64,000 nucleotides of DNA, from assembly GCF_021513155.1 (NCBI RefSeq), contig NZ_CP090983.1, positions 806,001 to 870,000 on the forward strand, in the 5' to 3' direction. Source of the DNA: Jeotgalibaca sp. MA1X17-3 (GTDB taxonomy: Bacteria; Bacillota; Bacilli; Lactobacillales; Aerococcaceae). Shown in pieces: positions 35,012 to 43,741 of the stretch (positions are counted from its first letter, which is position 1; every line of letters starts with the position of its first letter). The notes below the pieces were generated by a model. It ran no database searches and was not told where the DNA came from. It saw only the letters and a list, made by a program, of their open reading frames with translations. Position numbers and translations under genes: made by a program.

Positions 35012-35368
35012 GAAGGGGACTACGTAATTTTTTTGTCATGTTTTTCTTTCTCCTTTTTTTAATATTTAGATAGGTAAATCATGGTGTGACAAACAGATGG
35101 CATAGGGATGGATCTTCTTTTTTTAAAATACGGATACATCCCATTGAAACCGCTTATATGGTCATCATCGAATATCGTAACCTTATTCACAAGGGAAGTC
35201 AATTTATATCTTACATATAAATTAAACAAAAAATTGTAGGTTTTAGTTAGGAAAAAAATTTGAATTTTCATATGAAGAAGAGTTCGGTATACTATAAATA
35301 AATAGAAAAGTAGAGTATAAGTTAGGACAAATGGTATAATCTACTTTATGATAGAAATGAGGAGAAAT
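35012..35368. other. intergenic region holding the displaced dctP start and the ktrA promoter region
   Basis: No gene is supported. On the minus strand, bases 35039-35015 are the detached first codons of dctP with AAGGAG at 35055-35050, and the original dctP promoter should lie to its right. On the plus strand the region leads to ktrA. Several A/T-rich stretches exist, but I cannot assign -35/-10 pairs firmly. Confidence 0.6.
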
Positions 35369-36025
35369 ATGAATAAAGAATTTTTAGTAATTGGACTAGG
35401 TAGATTTGGTGGAAGTGTCTGTAAAGAATTATATGAATTAGGACACCAAGTTTTAGCAGTTGATATTGATGAAATGAAAGTAGAAGAATTTTCTAAGTTT
35501 AGTTCACAAGCAATTGTTGCGGATGCTTCGAATGAAAATGTTCTGCAATCAATTGGCGTAGAGAATTTTGATTACGTAGTTGTAGCAATCGGTGATAATC
35601 TTCAAGCAAGCATTCTTTGCACGTTACTTTTAAAAGAATTGGGAGTCAAAAATGTTCTTGCGAAAGCACAGGATGAAAATCATAAAAAATTGTTAGCAAA
35701 AATTGGAGCAGATCGAATCATTCAACCCGAATTGGACATGGGAATACGAATTGCAAACCAAATCCGATCCGATAAATTAGAAGATTATATAGAATTATCG
35801 GATGAGTACAGTATCTCAGAATTAAATGTTTCCGAAAAATTATCCGGTAGATCTATTAGTGAATTAGATATTCGCGCTAACTATAATTGTACGATCTTAG
35901 CTATTAAACGTAATGGAGATATGAATATTGCTCCAGCACCAAAAGATCAATTGTGGGCAGGAGACATTATACTAGTGATTGGAAGCAATGAAGATATTTT
36001 AATTTTCGAAGAGAAAGGTCTTTAA
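35369..36025 (+). CDS. ktrA: KtrA-type potassium channel regulatory (RCK) subunit
   Basis: A 218-aa cytoplasmic protein: N-terminal Rossmann RCK_N domain (FLVIGLGRFGGSVCKEL, ALVD-equivalent AVDIDEMKVEEF) and C-terminal RCK_C domain from about residue 135. It forms a ring gating the KtrB membrane subunit. In this family RCK_N binds ATP/ADP or NAD(H) and RCK_C can bind c-di-AMP. Start ATG 35369 is preferred over ATG 35348 because GAGGAG lies just upstream of it. Followed after 2 nt by ktrB. KtrC is the alternative name. Confidence 0.87.
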   Translation: MNKEFLVIGLGRFGGSVCKELYELGHQVLAVDIDEMKVEEFSKFSSQAIVADASNENVLQSIGVENFDYVVVAIGDNLQASILCTLLLKELGVKNVLAKAQDENHKKLLAKIGADRIIQPELDMGIRIANQIRSDKLEDYIELSDEYSISELNVSEKLSGRSISELDIRANYNCTILAIKRNGDMNIAPAPKDQLWAGDIILVIGSNEDILIFEEKGL

Positions 36026-36027
36026 TT

Positions 36028-37374
36028 ATGAGAAAAACTTCGAAAGTAGAACGAACACAGACACTTTTTCTAAAATTGAATCCATCTGCACGAATCGCTT
36101 CTGGTTTCTTTTTATTAATTATCATAGGAACCTTCCTATTAAAGCTGCCTTTTGCCACTACGCAACCGATATCATGGTTTGACACCCTATTTACGGCAAC
36201 TTCAGCTGTAACCGTTACAGGATTGATTGTTGTGAATACCGGTACTGCTTTTACTATTTTTGGACAGTCCGTCATCATGGTTTTAATGCAGCTAGGTGGA
36301 TTAGGACTCATGACTTTTGCGGTATCTATTTTTTTATTATTAAAACGAAAAGTGGGAATGCAGCAAAGAATGCTAATACAAGAGTCCTTCAATCAAAATA
36401 CGACTGGTGGACTCGTTCAGTTAGTTCGCGGTTTAATTGTTTTTGCATTAGGAATAGAAGGAATTGGTTTTATTCTATTATCATTGCGATGGATTCCTGA
36501 ATTTGGATGGAAAAGAGGAGCATTTGTAAGTCTGTTTCATACCATTGCTGCATTTAATAATGCTGGTTTTTCCATATGGTCGGATAACCTATCTGCTTAT
36601 CAATCAGATCCGATTGTAACCCTTACAATCACGAGCTTATTTCTATTAGGAGGAATTGGATTTACTGTATTACTAGACGTTTGGCATCATCGAAAGTTTA
36701 AGGTATTATCACTCCATTCTAAAATAATGATTGTTGGTACATTCGTAGTGAACACGATTGCTCTTCTTTTAATTTTTTCTATGGAGTATTCCAATCCAGA
36801 AACAATAGGCAATCTATCAGTAGGAGGAAAGCTGTTAGCTTCCTATTTCCAAGCGCTAACTCCACGTACCGCAGGATTTAATTCTGTTAACATCTCGGGA
36901 CTTTATCCCGCAACCTTATTGTTGACGACGTTGTTAATGTTTATTGGGGCAGGCAGTGCTTCCACAGGGAGTGGAATCAAGTTAAGTACGTTTATCGTAT
37001 TATTACTAACGCCTTTAACTGTATTGAGTGGTAAAAAAGAAACATCCATATTTGGAAGAACGATTAAAGATACAGCTATCTTACGTGCGCTAACAATCAC
37101 AATCATTAGTATGTCACTTGTTTTTGTAGGTACTTTTATATTAATGCTAACGGAACAAGCTTCTTTTATGGAAATTCTATTTGAGGTAGTTTCTGCTTTT
37201 GGAACAGTTGGATTAACGATGGGATTGACGCCATATTTATCTACAACTGGAAAAATAGTCATTATGATGATTATGTTTACGGGAAGAATTGGTAGTCTTA
37301 CCATTGCATCCATTTTAGCGCGTAAAAAAGAAACGTTTATTCGTTATCCAAAAGAAGATGTATTTATCGGGTAA
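36028..37374 (+). CDS. ktrB: KtrB-type potassium uptake membrane subunit (TrkH family)
   Basis: A 448-aa membrane protein with four M1-P-M2 repeats. Selectivity-filter regions with conserved Gly are TSAVTVTGL, FNNAGFSIW, TPRTAGFNS and FGTVGLTMG. It imports K+ (Na+-coupled in relatives) under control of the adjacent KtrA. The start is ATG 36028, 2 nt after the ktrA stop. Size and partner favour KtrB/KtrD over full TrkH. Confidence 0.9.
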   Translation: MRKTSKVERTQTLFLKLNPSARIASGFFLLIIIGTFLLKLPFATTQPISWFDTLFTATSAVTVTGLIVVNTGTAFTIFGQSVIMVLMQLGGLGLMTFAVSIFLLLKRKVGMQQRMLIQESFNQNTTGGLVQLVRGLIVFALGIEGIGFILLSLRWIPEFGWKRGAFVSLFHTIAAFNNAGFSIWSDNLSAYQSDPIVTLTITSLFLLGGIGFTVLLDVWHHRKFKVLSLHSKIMIVGTFVVNTIALLLIFSMEYSNPETIGNLSVGGKLLASYFQALTPRTAGFNSVNISGLYPATLLLTTLLMFIGAGSASTGSGIKLSTFIVLLLTPLTVLSGKKETSIFGRTIKDTAILRALTITIISMSLVFVGTFILMLTEQASFMEILFEVVSAFGTVGLTMGLTPYLSTTGKIVIMMIMFTGRIGSLTIASILARKKETFIRYPKEDVFIG

Positions 37375-37446
37375 AGGATAGGAGATGGACAGTATAAAAG
37401 AGGAGCTCTATAATGAGAGGAGCTTCACAAAATAGGAGGAATAAAA

Positions 37447-38325
37447 ATGATTACTCTTGAAAATGAATATTTGAAGATTGAAATTGCGACAATGGGTGCA
37501 GAAATTCAACGTATCTTTAATAAGAACGCTGAGTTAGACTACCTTTGGGATGGAAATCCTGAATTTTGGAACGGACGATCTCCTGTTCTTTTTCCTATTG
37601 TAGGACGTTTGAATAATAATCAGTATACACATAACGGTACAACTTTTGATATGATGCAACACGGTTTTGCAAGAAAAGAAGATTGGAAAATAGAGGAAAC
37701 AACTGATTCAAAGGCAGTTTTGGTGTTAAAGGAAAATGAAAATACAAAAAAACAATATCCTTTTGATTTTGTTTTGAAAGCTACCTATACGCTTTCGGAA
37801 CATTCGATAACGATTGATTATTCTGTAGAGAATACTTCTGAGACAAGAATGCCATATTCTTTAGGAGCACATCCGGCATTTAATGTTCCACTAGGAGGAA
37901 AAGGATCGTTCGAAGACTATTCTCTATCCATTGAACCGGCGCTTTCTCTGGAAATGATGGAAGTAGATCCAGGACCTTATCGTAGTGGGAAAAAACAAGC
38001 AGTAGAAGAACTTGAAAATGGGAAATTAGCATTGAAGCGTGAATTGTTTCAAGGTAGTATGCTACTTGATACGCAATCAGCAGTTGATACAGTAACCTTA
38101 TCTTCAGAGAAAACAAAACATGGGGTTCGTTTACATATGTCAGAGTTTCCTTACCTTTGTCTGTGGACAAAAGAAGAAACAGAAGCTCCATTCTTATGTA
38201 TCGAACCATTTGATGGAATTGCGGATGTTTTTGGAGAAGTTGGGGAACTTTCGGATAAAGAAGGAATTCATCTTTTAAATCCAACTGAAAAGAAACATCA
38301 TTCCTACGTGATTGAATTATTTTAA
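37447..38325 (+). CDS. aldose 1-epimerase family protein (LacX-like)
   Basis: A 292-aa galactose-mutarotase-fold protein. Family features are ATMGAEIQRIFNK at the N-terminus, WNGRSPVLFPIVGRL, QHGFAR with a catalytic-type His, and LGAHPAFNVPLG with the second His, plus CIEPFDGIAD containing the catalytic Glu. It would interconvert alpha and beta anomers of an aldose or phospho-aldose. LacX-like members have unclear substrates. AGGAGG precedes ATG 37447. Monocistronic with terminator. Confidence 0.85.
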   Translation: MITLENEYLKIEIATMGAEIQRIFNKNAELDYLWDGNPEFWNGRSPVLFPIVGRLNNNQYTHNGTTFDMMQHGFARKEDWKIEETTDSKAVLVLKENENTKKQYPFDFVLKATYTLSEHSITIDYSVENTSETRMPYSLGAHPAFNVPLGGKGSFEDYSLSIEPALSLEMMEVDPGPYRSGKKQAVEELENGKLALKRELFQGSMLLDTQSAVDTVTLSSEKTKHGVRLHMSEFPYLCLWTKEETEAPFLCIEPFDGIADVFGEVGELSDKEGIHLLNPTEKKHHSYVIELF

Positions 38326-38332
38326 ATTCTTA

Positions 38333-38370
38333 AAAAGCATTGCTATCTAAAGATAGTGATGTTTTTTTTA
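38333..38370 (+). terminator. intrinsic terminator
   Basis: A hairpin with G-T pairs around a TAAA loop and a T8 tail after the epimerase gene. Confidence 0.7.
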
Positions 38371-38474
38371 TTTAAAAAAATGGTTCTTTAGACTGATTGA
38401 TTCTATTAAGACATCCTGTAAAATAAAGGTTATACAAATAGAATTTCTTTTATGAATGAAAGGAAGTTAAAAAA

Positions 38475-38753
38475 ATGGAAACCACAAAAAAAGGAAGTAA
38501 ACATTCGAATTATAAAATAAAAAATCTTTTTATTTCTCTTTTTGATTCTAAAGCAGATCGAAAAACGAAATGGGTTGTACTAGGTATCTTACTTTATATT
38601 GTCAGTCCAATCGATCTTATTCCTGACTTTATTCCTGCAATCGGCTATGCTGATGATATTATTTTACCAATTTTACTTTTCATTGCGGAAAGAATGCTGA
38701 ATTCAAAGAATGATAAACAAGAAGAAATTACAACAAAACAAAAAAATCTTTAA
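38475..38753 (+). CDS. DUF1232 (YkvA-like) small membrane protein
   Basis: A 92-aa protein. The core LYIVSPIDLIPDFIPAIGYADD is the DUF1232 signature (positions about 40-61), flanked by two hydrophobic helices, with a hydrophilic Lys-rich tail. Function unknown in the family. GAAAGGAAG precedes ATG 38475. It has its own terminator. Confidence 0.85.
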   Translation: METTKKGSKHSNYKIKNLFISLFDSKADRKTKWVVLGILLYIVSPIDLIPDFIPAIGYADDIILPILLFIAERMLNSKNDKQEEITTKQKNL

Positions 38754-38756
38754 TAG

Positions 38757-38790
38757 ATCCAGCTGCAATTTTTTTGTAGCTGGATTTGTT
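38757..38790 (+). terminator. intrinsic terminator
   Basis: A 12-nt arm pair with G-T pairing (38757-38768 with 38774-38785) followed by a T-rich tail. Confidence 0.7.
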
Positions 38791-38825
38791 ATTATAAAAA
38801 TAAATGATAAGAAAGGAAATCTGAC

Positions 38826-39335
38826 ATGAACAAATTTCGTTATTACTTTCAAGAAATCATACATTCGGTTACGAAAGGATTGTTCGCTTATTTAAAAGCA
38901 ACGCTTAAATTAGCATTTTTAAGTCTCATCATTTTATCAATCGGTTTATTTATGATTGGGGTAGATTTTTGGTTTTTAAAAGCTTTAGGGATTGCAATCG
39001 TAGATATTTTTCCTGTGCTAGGAAGTGGAATGGTAATGATACCTTGGGCAGTGATTCATTTACTCATGGGACACACAACGATTGCATGGAAAATAGGACT
39101 ACTTTATATTGTGATGGTGGTGGTTCGTCAAGTAGCTGAACCAATAATCACTGGTAAATCAATTGGTGTTCGTCCTATCTATACATTTCTTGCTACCGTG
39201 ATAAGTATGCTCATTTTTGGTCCAATCGGTGCAGTTCTAGGTGCAGTCATAACAATCGTACTAAAGGCAGTCTTGGAAGTGAAGTCATTTCAAAGTAGTC
39301 CTCCTACCGACCGAAATCCTTTTTATAATGAATAA
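38826..39335 (+). CDS. short AI-2E-family (PerM-like) membrane protein
   Basis: A 169-aa protein with about four helices, corresponding to the C-terminal half of AI-2E/PerM proteins: DIFPVLGSGMVMIPWAVIHLL, then VVVRQVAEPIITGKSIGVRP and FGPIGAVLGAVI. Typical members have about 350 residues, so it is a half-length form. It has its own ATG and an AAGGAAA site, so it may be a genuine short variant rather than a fragment. Transport role unproven. Confidence 0.7.
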   Translation: MNKFRYYFQEIIHSVTKGLFAYLKATLKLAFLSLIILSIGLFMIGVDFWFLKALGIAIVDIFPVLGSGMVMIPWAVIHLLMGHTTIAWKIGLLYIVMVVVRQVAEPIITGKSIGVRPIYTFLATVISMLIFGPIGAVLGAVITIVLKAVLEVKSFQSSPPTDRNPFYNE

Positions 39336-39350
39336 TAAATAGTTTGATTG

Positions 39351-39380
39351 CCCACAGAAGGATTTCTGTGGGTTTGTTTT
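39351..39380 (+). terminator. intrinsic terminator
   Basis: A 9-bp stem (39351-39359 with 39364-39372), short loop and T-rich tail. Confidence 0.75.
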
Positions 39381-39493
39381 ATCTGCAAAAGAATGAAAAA
39401 AATGATCGGATTAATTGACTAAGAAAAGAAAGAGACATAAAGTAGTAGTAAGTTTATGAGAGCGTTTTAAATACGATGAATAGGAGAGATACT

Positions 39494-40126
39494 ATGAAAA
39501 TTTTAACATTATTAGGTGACTACTATCATTCACATGATCAACTTCTAGCGTTTATTCAAAGCACAACAAAAAAGATAGACGGAGCTGAGGTCAATGATAC
39601 ATCCATTGAGAATTTAAAAGAGCATTTAGAAGAGCAACCTGATGTACTCATTATAAGTAAAGAAAATCGAAGAGAGCCTGAGGAAGAAGACCAGCAGAAA
39701 TGGTTAACGGATGAGTTGGACCAATCTATCGCTACTTATGTAGAAAAAGGTGGAAACTTATTTGTACTACACTCTGGGTTATCGTCCTACCCAGAAAATT
39801 CTCGCTATCAGAATTTGATCAAAGGGAAATTTCTCCATCATCCTGAGCATCATACAATGATTTCATTCGACGGGTATGCTCCTGACTTTGGTACTCTTTC
39901 TTTTAGATATTCTGATGAACACTATTTTGTTGAAGTAAAAGAAAAGGAAACAGAAATATTCCTTAAAAGTAGTTCTTCAGAAGGAGAATCAATTGCCGGT
40001 TGGCGCCATCAAGCAGGAGAGGGTAGAATAATCTGCTTGACTCCTACTCACTCGGAAGAAGGCTACGTGAATGGAGATCTACAAAAATTGTTCCTCCAAG
40101 CATTGGAGTGGGTAACAAGTAAATAA
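39494..40126 (+). CDS. ThuA-like domain protein
   Basis: A 210-aa protein of the ThuA (trehalose-utilisation, glutamine-amidotransferase-like) fold: MKILTLLGDYYHSHDQLL, PDVLIISKENR, YVEKGGNLFVLHSGLSSY and a C-terminal GRIICLTPTHSEEGY. ThuA domains are linked to sugar metabolism, but the reaction is not established. Start ATG 39494 is chosen over ATG 39476 because AGGAGAG lies between them at the right distance. Confidence 0.75.
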   Translation: MKILTLLGDYYHSHDQLLAFIQSTTKKIDGAEVNDTSIENLKEHLEEQPDVLIISKENRREPEEEDQQKWLTDELDQSIATYVEKGGNLFVLHSGLSSYPENSRYQNLIKGKFLHHPEHHTMISFDGYAPDFGTLSFRYSDEHYFVEVKEKETEIFLKSSSSEGESIAGWRHQAGEGRIICLTPTHSEEGYVNGDLQKLFLQALEWVTSK

Positions 40127-40238
40127 AATAGGAATGAAGAGATAGATTAAAGATGATAGATAAAGAAAAGGACATCCTTCTTTATTAGATTACTTTTCTA
40201 CAAAAGGTGTGATACTAACTTTTATACGTTCGTTATCT

Positions 40239-40277
40239 CATAACCAAAAGTTTTTTGATAAAAAATTCATGGTTATG
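40239..40277. repeat. long inverted repeat (possible RNA hairpin or binding site)
   Basis: CATAACCA at 40239-40246 pairs with TGGTTATG at 40270-40277, and inside lies a second T6/A6 inverted repeat, giving a nested hairpin. No T tail follows. It lies in the 240-nt gap after the ThuA-like gene. Function unknown. Confidence 0.45.
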
Positions 40278-40305
40278 GTTAAGCGATAAAACTATTTAAA
40301 TGAAT

Positions 40306-40343
40306 AAAAAACAGGACTAAGAAAGTTTCTTAGTCCTGTTTTT
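40306..40343. terminator. bidirectional terminator between the ThuA-like gene and ptsG
   Basis: An 18-bp stem (40306-40323 with 40326-40343) with A and T flanks, able to terminate both the minus-strand ptsG and plus-strand transcripts. Confidence 0.9.
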
Positions 40344-40368
40344 ATATTGTGAACAAAATCAAATTTAA

Positions 40369-42538
40369 TTAGCGAATAGAAAAGACTTCTTCGCCTTCCG
40401 TGACAGTTCCTTCTTTCAACAAGTTGAAAGTTGAATAATTAGTAGTATTCGTTACTACAACTGGGGTTACTGTTTCATAACCAGCTTCTTTAATAGCATC
40501 TAAATCTACATCCACTAAAGGATCTCCGATTTTCACTTGGTCACCGGCTTCAACGTGGACAGTAAATCCTTGTCCTTTCATATTCACTGTATCAAGTCCA
40601 ATATGAATTAAAATTTCTGCACCGTCTTCAGTAGTTAGTCCAATTGCATGTTTTGTATCAAATATCATAACAATTTTTCCATCAACTGGAGAGTAAACAT
40701 GACCATCCGTTGGTTCAATTGCGAACCCTTTTCCTAGCGCTTCACTAGAAAATGCAACATCAGATACAGCACTTAATGGAACAATTTTCCCTGACATTGG
40801 AGAAACAATATGTGTTTCAACTTGATTGGTTTCTACTGTTTCTTTCGTATCAGCAGGAACTTCTTCTTTAGGCTGAGGATTTTGTTTTGTTTGAGTGTAG
40901 TAGTCTTCTTTAGTAGGTAAGCGGTCTGCTTTACCACTTTCTAAAAACTCTTCTAGATTAGATTTAATTACGGAAACTCTAGGTCCGAAAATAATTTGAA
41001 CTCCGGTTCCTTTATGAACAACCCCGGAAGCACCGATTGATTTCAGTAGATCAAGGTCTACCTTTGAACCTTCAGAAACGGTTGTTCTCAAGCGAGTTGC
41101 ACAACTGTCTAAATCAACGATGTTATCTTTTCCACCTAAACCATAGATAATGGATGCCGATAAAGCATCTTCTTCTGTTTCAATAACCGTATCAGATTCA
41201 GATGATTTTCCTTTTTTATCGTTCATATCAGCACGTGTATATAATTTAACTTCACTTGTTTGATCTTCACGACCTGGAGTTTTATAATTGAATTTTTTGA
41301 TTAGGAAAGTAAATAAGAAATAGTACAAGAAGAAGTAAGCTATTCCAACGAAAACAACCCAAATCCAATTCGTTTTTGCATTCCCTTGTAAGATTCCATA
41401 TAAGAACAAGTCAATGAATCCACCAGAGAAAGTCATTCCTACACCAACATTGAAAATATGCATCAACATATAAGCAAGTCCGGCGAGCATAGAGTGCACT
41501 GCATAAAGAGGAGTTGCAACAAATAAGAATGTAAATTCAAGTGGTTCTGTTATCCCAGTTAACATGGAAGTCAAAGCTGCAGATGTAAGTAGTCCACCAA
41601 CTGCTTTACGGTTTTCAGGTTTAGCCAAACGGTACATTGCTAAAGCAGCACCAGGTAAACCAAAAATCATCAACGGGAATTTCCCAGACATGAAGCGTGT
41701 TGCTTCAACACTGAATACAGTTGTTGTTGGATCAGATAATTGAGCAAAGAAGATATTTTGAGCTCCTTCTATCAATTGTCCTCCAACCATCATGGTTCCC
41801 CCAACAGCTGTTTGCCAGAAAGGTAAGTAGAAAACATGATGTAAACCAAATGGAATTAAGAGCCGTTCCATAAATCCATAGAGCCATGTCCCTGCATAAC
41901 CAGAATTTTGTACTAGATTTCCAATTGCATAAATTCCACTTTGAACAGGTGGCCAAGCAAAACTCATTAAAATTCCAACAAATAAAAATACAATGGAAGA
42001 AATAATAGGTATAAAACGTGTTCCTTCAAAGAATGAAAGAGCGGATGGTAACTGTATTTTATAAAAGCGATTATGAAGTGCAGCAACACCTAAACCAACG
42101 ATCATACCACCGAATACACCCATTTGAAGTGATTCGATACCTAAAACCGTTGTTACAGAACCTTCTAAAAATAAATCAGCGCCTCCGCGGATTTGAATCA
42201 TAGCACCAATAGAAGAATGCATAATCAAAAACGCAATTCCTGCCGCTAAAGCTGCAGTAGCCTTTTTCAGACCGAGCCATACCGATGGCACATCCAATGG
42301 CAAAAATTAAGGGCAAGTTTGCAAAAACAATATCCCCTGCATCGTTCATTACGGTCAAGACATTGTTTAGAATCGTTCCTTCACCCATAATGTTAGTCAG
42401 TCCATATGTTTCAAGCGTAGTAGGATTTGTAAACGAACCACCAATCCCTAAAAATAAACCAGCAACAGGTAAAATAGCTATCGGTAACATAAAGGAACGT
42501 CCGACTCGTTGCATGACACCAAAAATCTTATCTTTCAC
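40369..42538 (-). pseudogene. ptsG: glucose-type PTS EIICBA, split by one apparent frameshift
   Basis: A PTS glucose permease with domain order IIC-IIB-IIA. IIC covers roughly the first 400 residues with about ten helices. IIB holds the phosphocysteine in LDSCATRLR, and IIA holds the phosphohistidine in ILIHIGLDTVNM. The IIC frame breaks at an A5 run (plus-strand T5, 42263-42267). Deleting one A joins AIGMARSEK to ATAALAAG, a normal sequence. The start is GTG 42538 with AGAGGTGG upstream. A RAT/terminator leader and divergent glcT indicate control by antitermination. I think the gene is functional and the break a one-base error. N-acetylglucosamine is a less likely substrate than glucose given GlcT. 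Confidence 0.87.
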
Positions 42539-42592
42539 TTTCTCCACCTCTTTTATATTTTTTTGAGCTTTTATACCCTCATTTTTTCCGAC

Positions 42593-42652
42593 AAAAAAAC
42601 CCAAACCACTTAAAATGGATATAAAAATCCCATAAAAGTTGATTTGGGTTTT
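42593..42652 (-). terminator. ptsG leader terminator, part of the GlcT antitermination switch
   Basis: On the minus strand a long stem (42652-42636 with about 42612-42593) ends in a T7 run, about 55 nt before the ptsG start. Its 5' arm overlaps the RAT-like sequence, so forming one structure excludes the other. Confidence 0.75.
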
Positions 42653-42672
42653 GCCGAATGAACGTAACAAGC
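42645..42672 (-). promoter_or_regulatory. RAT-like GlcT-binding RNA site
   Basis: The minus-strand stretch beginning CTTGTTACGTTCATTCGGC resembles the ribonucleic antiterminator of GlcT-controlled ptsG leaders (GTTAC...ATTCGGCA). It overlaps the upstream arm of the terminator. GlcT itself is encoded divergently next door. Confidence 0.65.
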
Positions 42673-42691
42673 CCGTTTTTCAATTGATATC

Positions 42692-42720
42692 ATACTATCA
42701 TATTACTAAAATGATTGCAA
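42692..42720 (-). promoter_or_regulatory. ptsG promoter
   Basis: -35 TTGCAA (42720-42715), a 17-nt spacer and -10 TAGTAT (42697-42692) on the minus strand, upstream of the RAT/terminator leader. Confidence 0.5.
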
Positions 42721-42833
42721 TCCCTTCCACCGATAATCTAAGAACTTGATAGTGTCTTAGTGATATGATAGGATTTAAATCAATAAATAGAGTCATGGAC
42801 GATGTAAATAATACTAGATAGGAGTACCAGATC

Positions 42834-43667
42834 ATGCTTGCAATCAAAATTATGAATAATAATATTGTAAGTTCAACTGATGAAACGGGACATGAAATCA
42901 TTGTGATGGGAAAGGGGATAGGATGGCAACTAAAACCTGGAAGTGTGATTGATCCCACTAAAGTTGATAAAATATTTCGGATGGACACGGCAACTTCTTC
43001 GGCTAAATTGAAAAAACTTTTTCTGGAAGTGAATGTAGAATCTATATCGATCAGTTCTCAAGTAGTTGACTATGCATACCAACAAATTTCTAAAAAGTTC
43101 AACAAAAATCTGATTATTTCACTAACAGACCATATTGACTTTGCGATTGAACGTTTCGAAAAGAATATTCCTTTACGTAATGACTTAACATTTTGGATAA
43201 AAAAAATGTTTCCGGAAGAATTTGATGTTGGTCAATATGCAATTAATCTAATAAAAGAAGAATTGCACTTAGAAATGCCAATTGATGAAGCAGCACATAT
43301 TGCCATGCACATTATCAATGCGGAGATGGATGGAAATATGGTGCACACGAATGAAATTACTTCTTTAATTAGTACAAGTCTACAAATTATACACGTCAAG
43401 ACAGGGAAAGCGATTGATGAGACTTCTTTTGCTTATGAACGTTTTTTGCGACATCTACTAGCTCTTGCTCAAAGGATTATTGTGAAAAAAATGAATGTTG
43501 ATCAAAATGTAGAATTGAATCAGGCCATTCAAAGACAGTTTTCTAAAGAATATAAAATTGCGACTGCTATTCAGCAGTTTATCCAAAAAGACTTCCAGTT
43601 TGAAGTAAACGATGATGAAGTTACTTTTTTAACGATCCATATTCATCGTCTTTTAAATGATGATTAA
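42834..43667 (+). CDS. glcT: GlcT-like transcriptional antiterminator (BglG family)
   Basis: A 277-aa protein with an N-terminal CAT RNA-binding domain (1-60; IKIMNNNIVSSTDETGHEII) and two PRD domains. Conserved PRD1 histidines are H100 in SLTDHIDFAIERF and a second in DEAAHIAMHIINAEM; PRD2 ends with FLTIHIHRLL. When not phosphorylated by the glucose permease it binds the RAT and lets transcription enter ptsG. Divergent location next to ptsG supports GlcT rather than LicT. ATG 42834 follows a weak TAGGAG site. Confidence 0.9.
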   Translation: MLAIKIMNNNIVSSTDETGHEIIVMGKGIGWQLKPGSVIDPTKVDKIFRMDTATSSAKLKKLFLEVNVESISISSQVVDYAYQQISKKFNKNLIISLTDHIDFAIERFEKNIPLRNDLTFWIKKMFPEEFDVGQYAINLIKEELHLEMPIDEAAHIAMHIINAEMDGNMVHTNEITSLISTSLQIIHVKTGKAIDETSFAYERFLRHLLALAQRIIVKKMNVDQNVELNQAIQRQFSKEYKIATAIQQFIQKDFQFEVNDDEVTFLTIHIHRLLNDD

Positions 43668-43696
43668 CTTTTTTAATAATAGAATAGATAAAAAAA

Positions 43697-43730
43697 GGGA
43701 CAGAGAATTATTCTCTGTCCTAATTTTTTT
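43697..43730. terminator. terminator between glcT and the Gfo/Idh gene
   Basis: A 10-bp stem (43698-43707 with 43711-43720), T tail on the plus side and A-rich start, probably serving both converging genes. Confidence 0.85.
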
Positions 43731-43741
43731 AAAAAACAACC

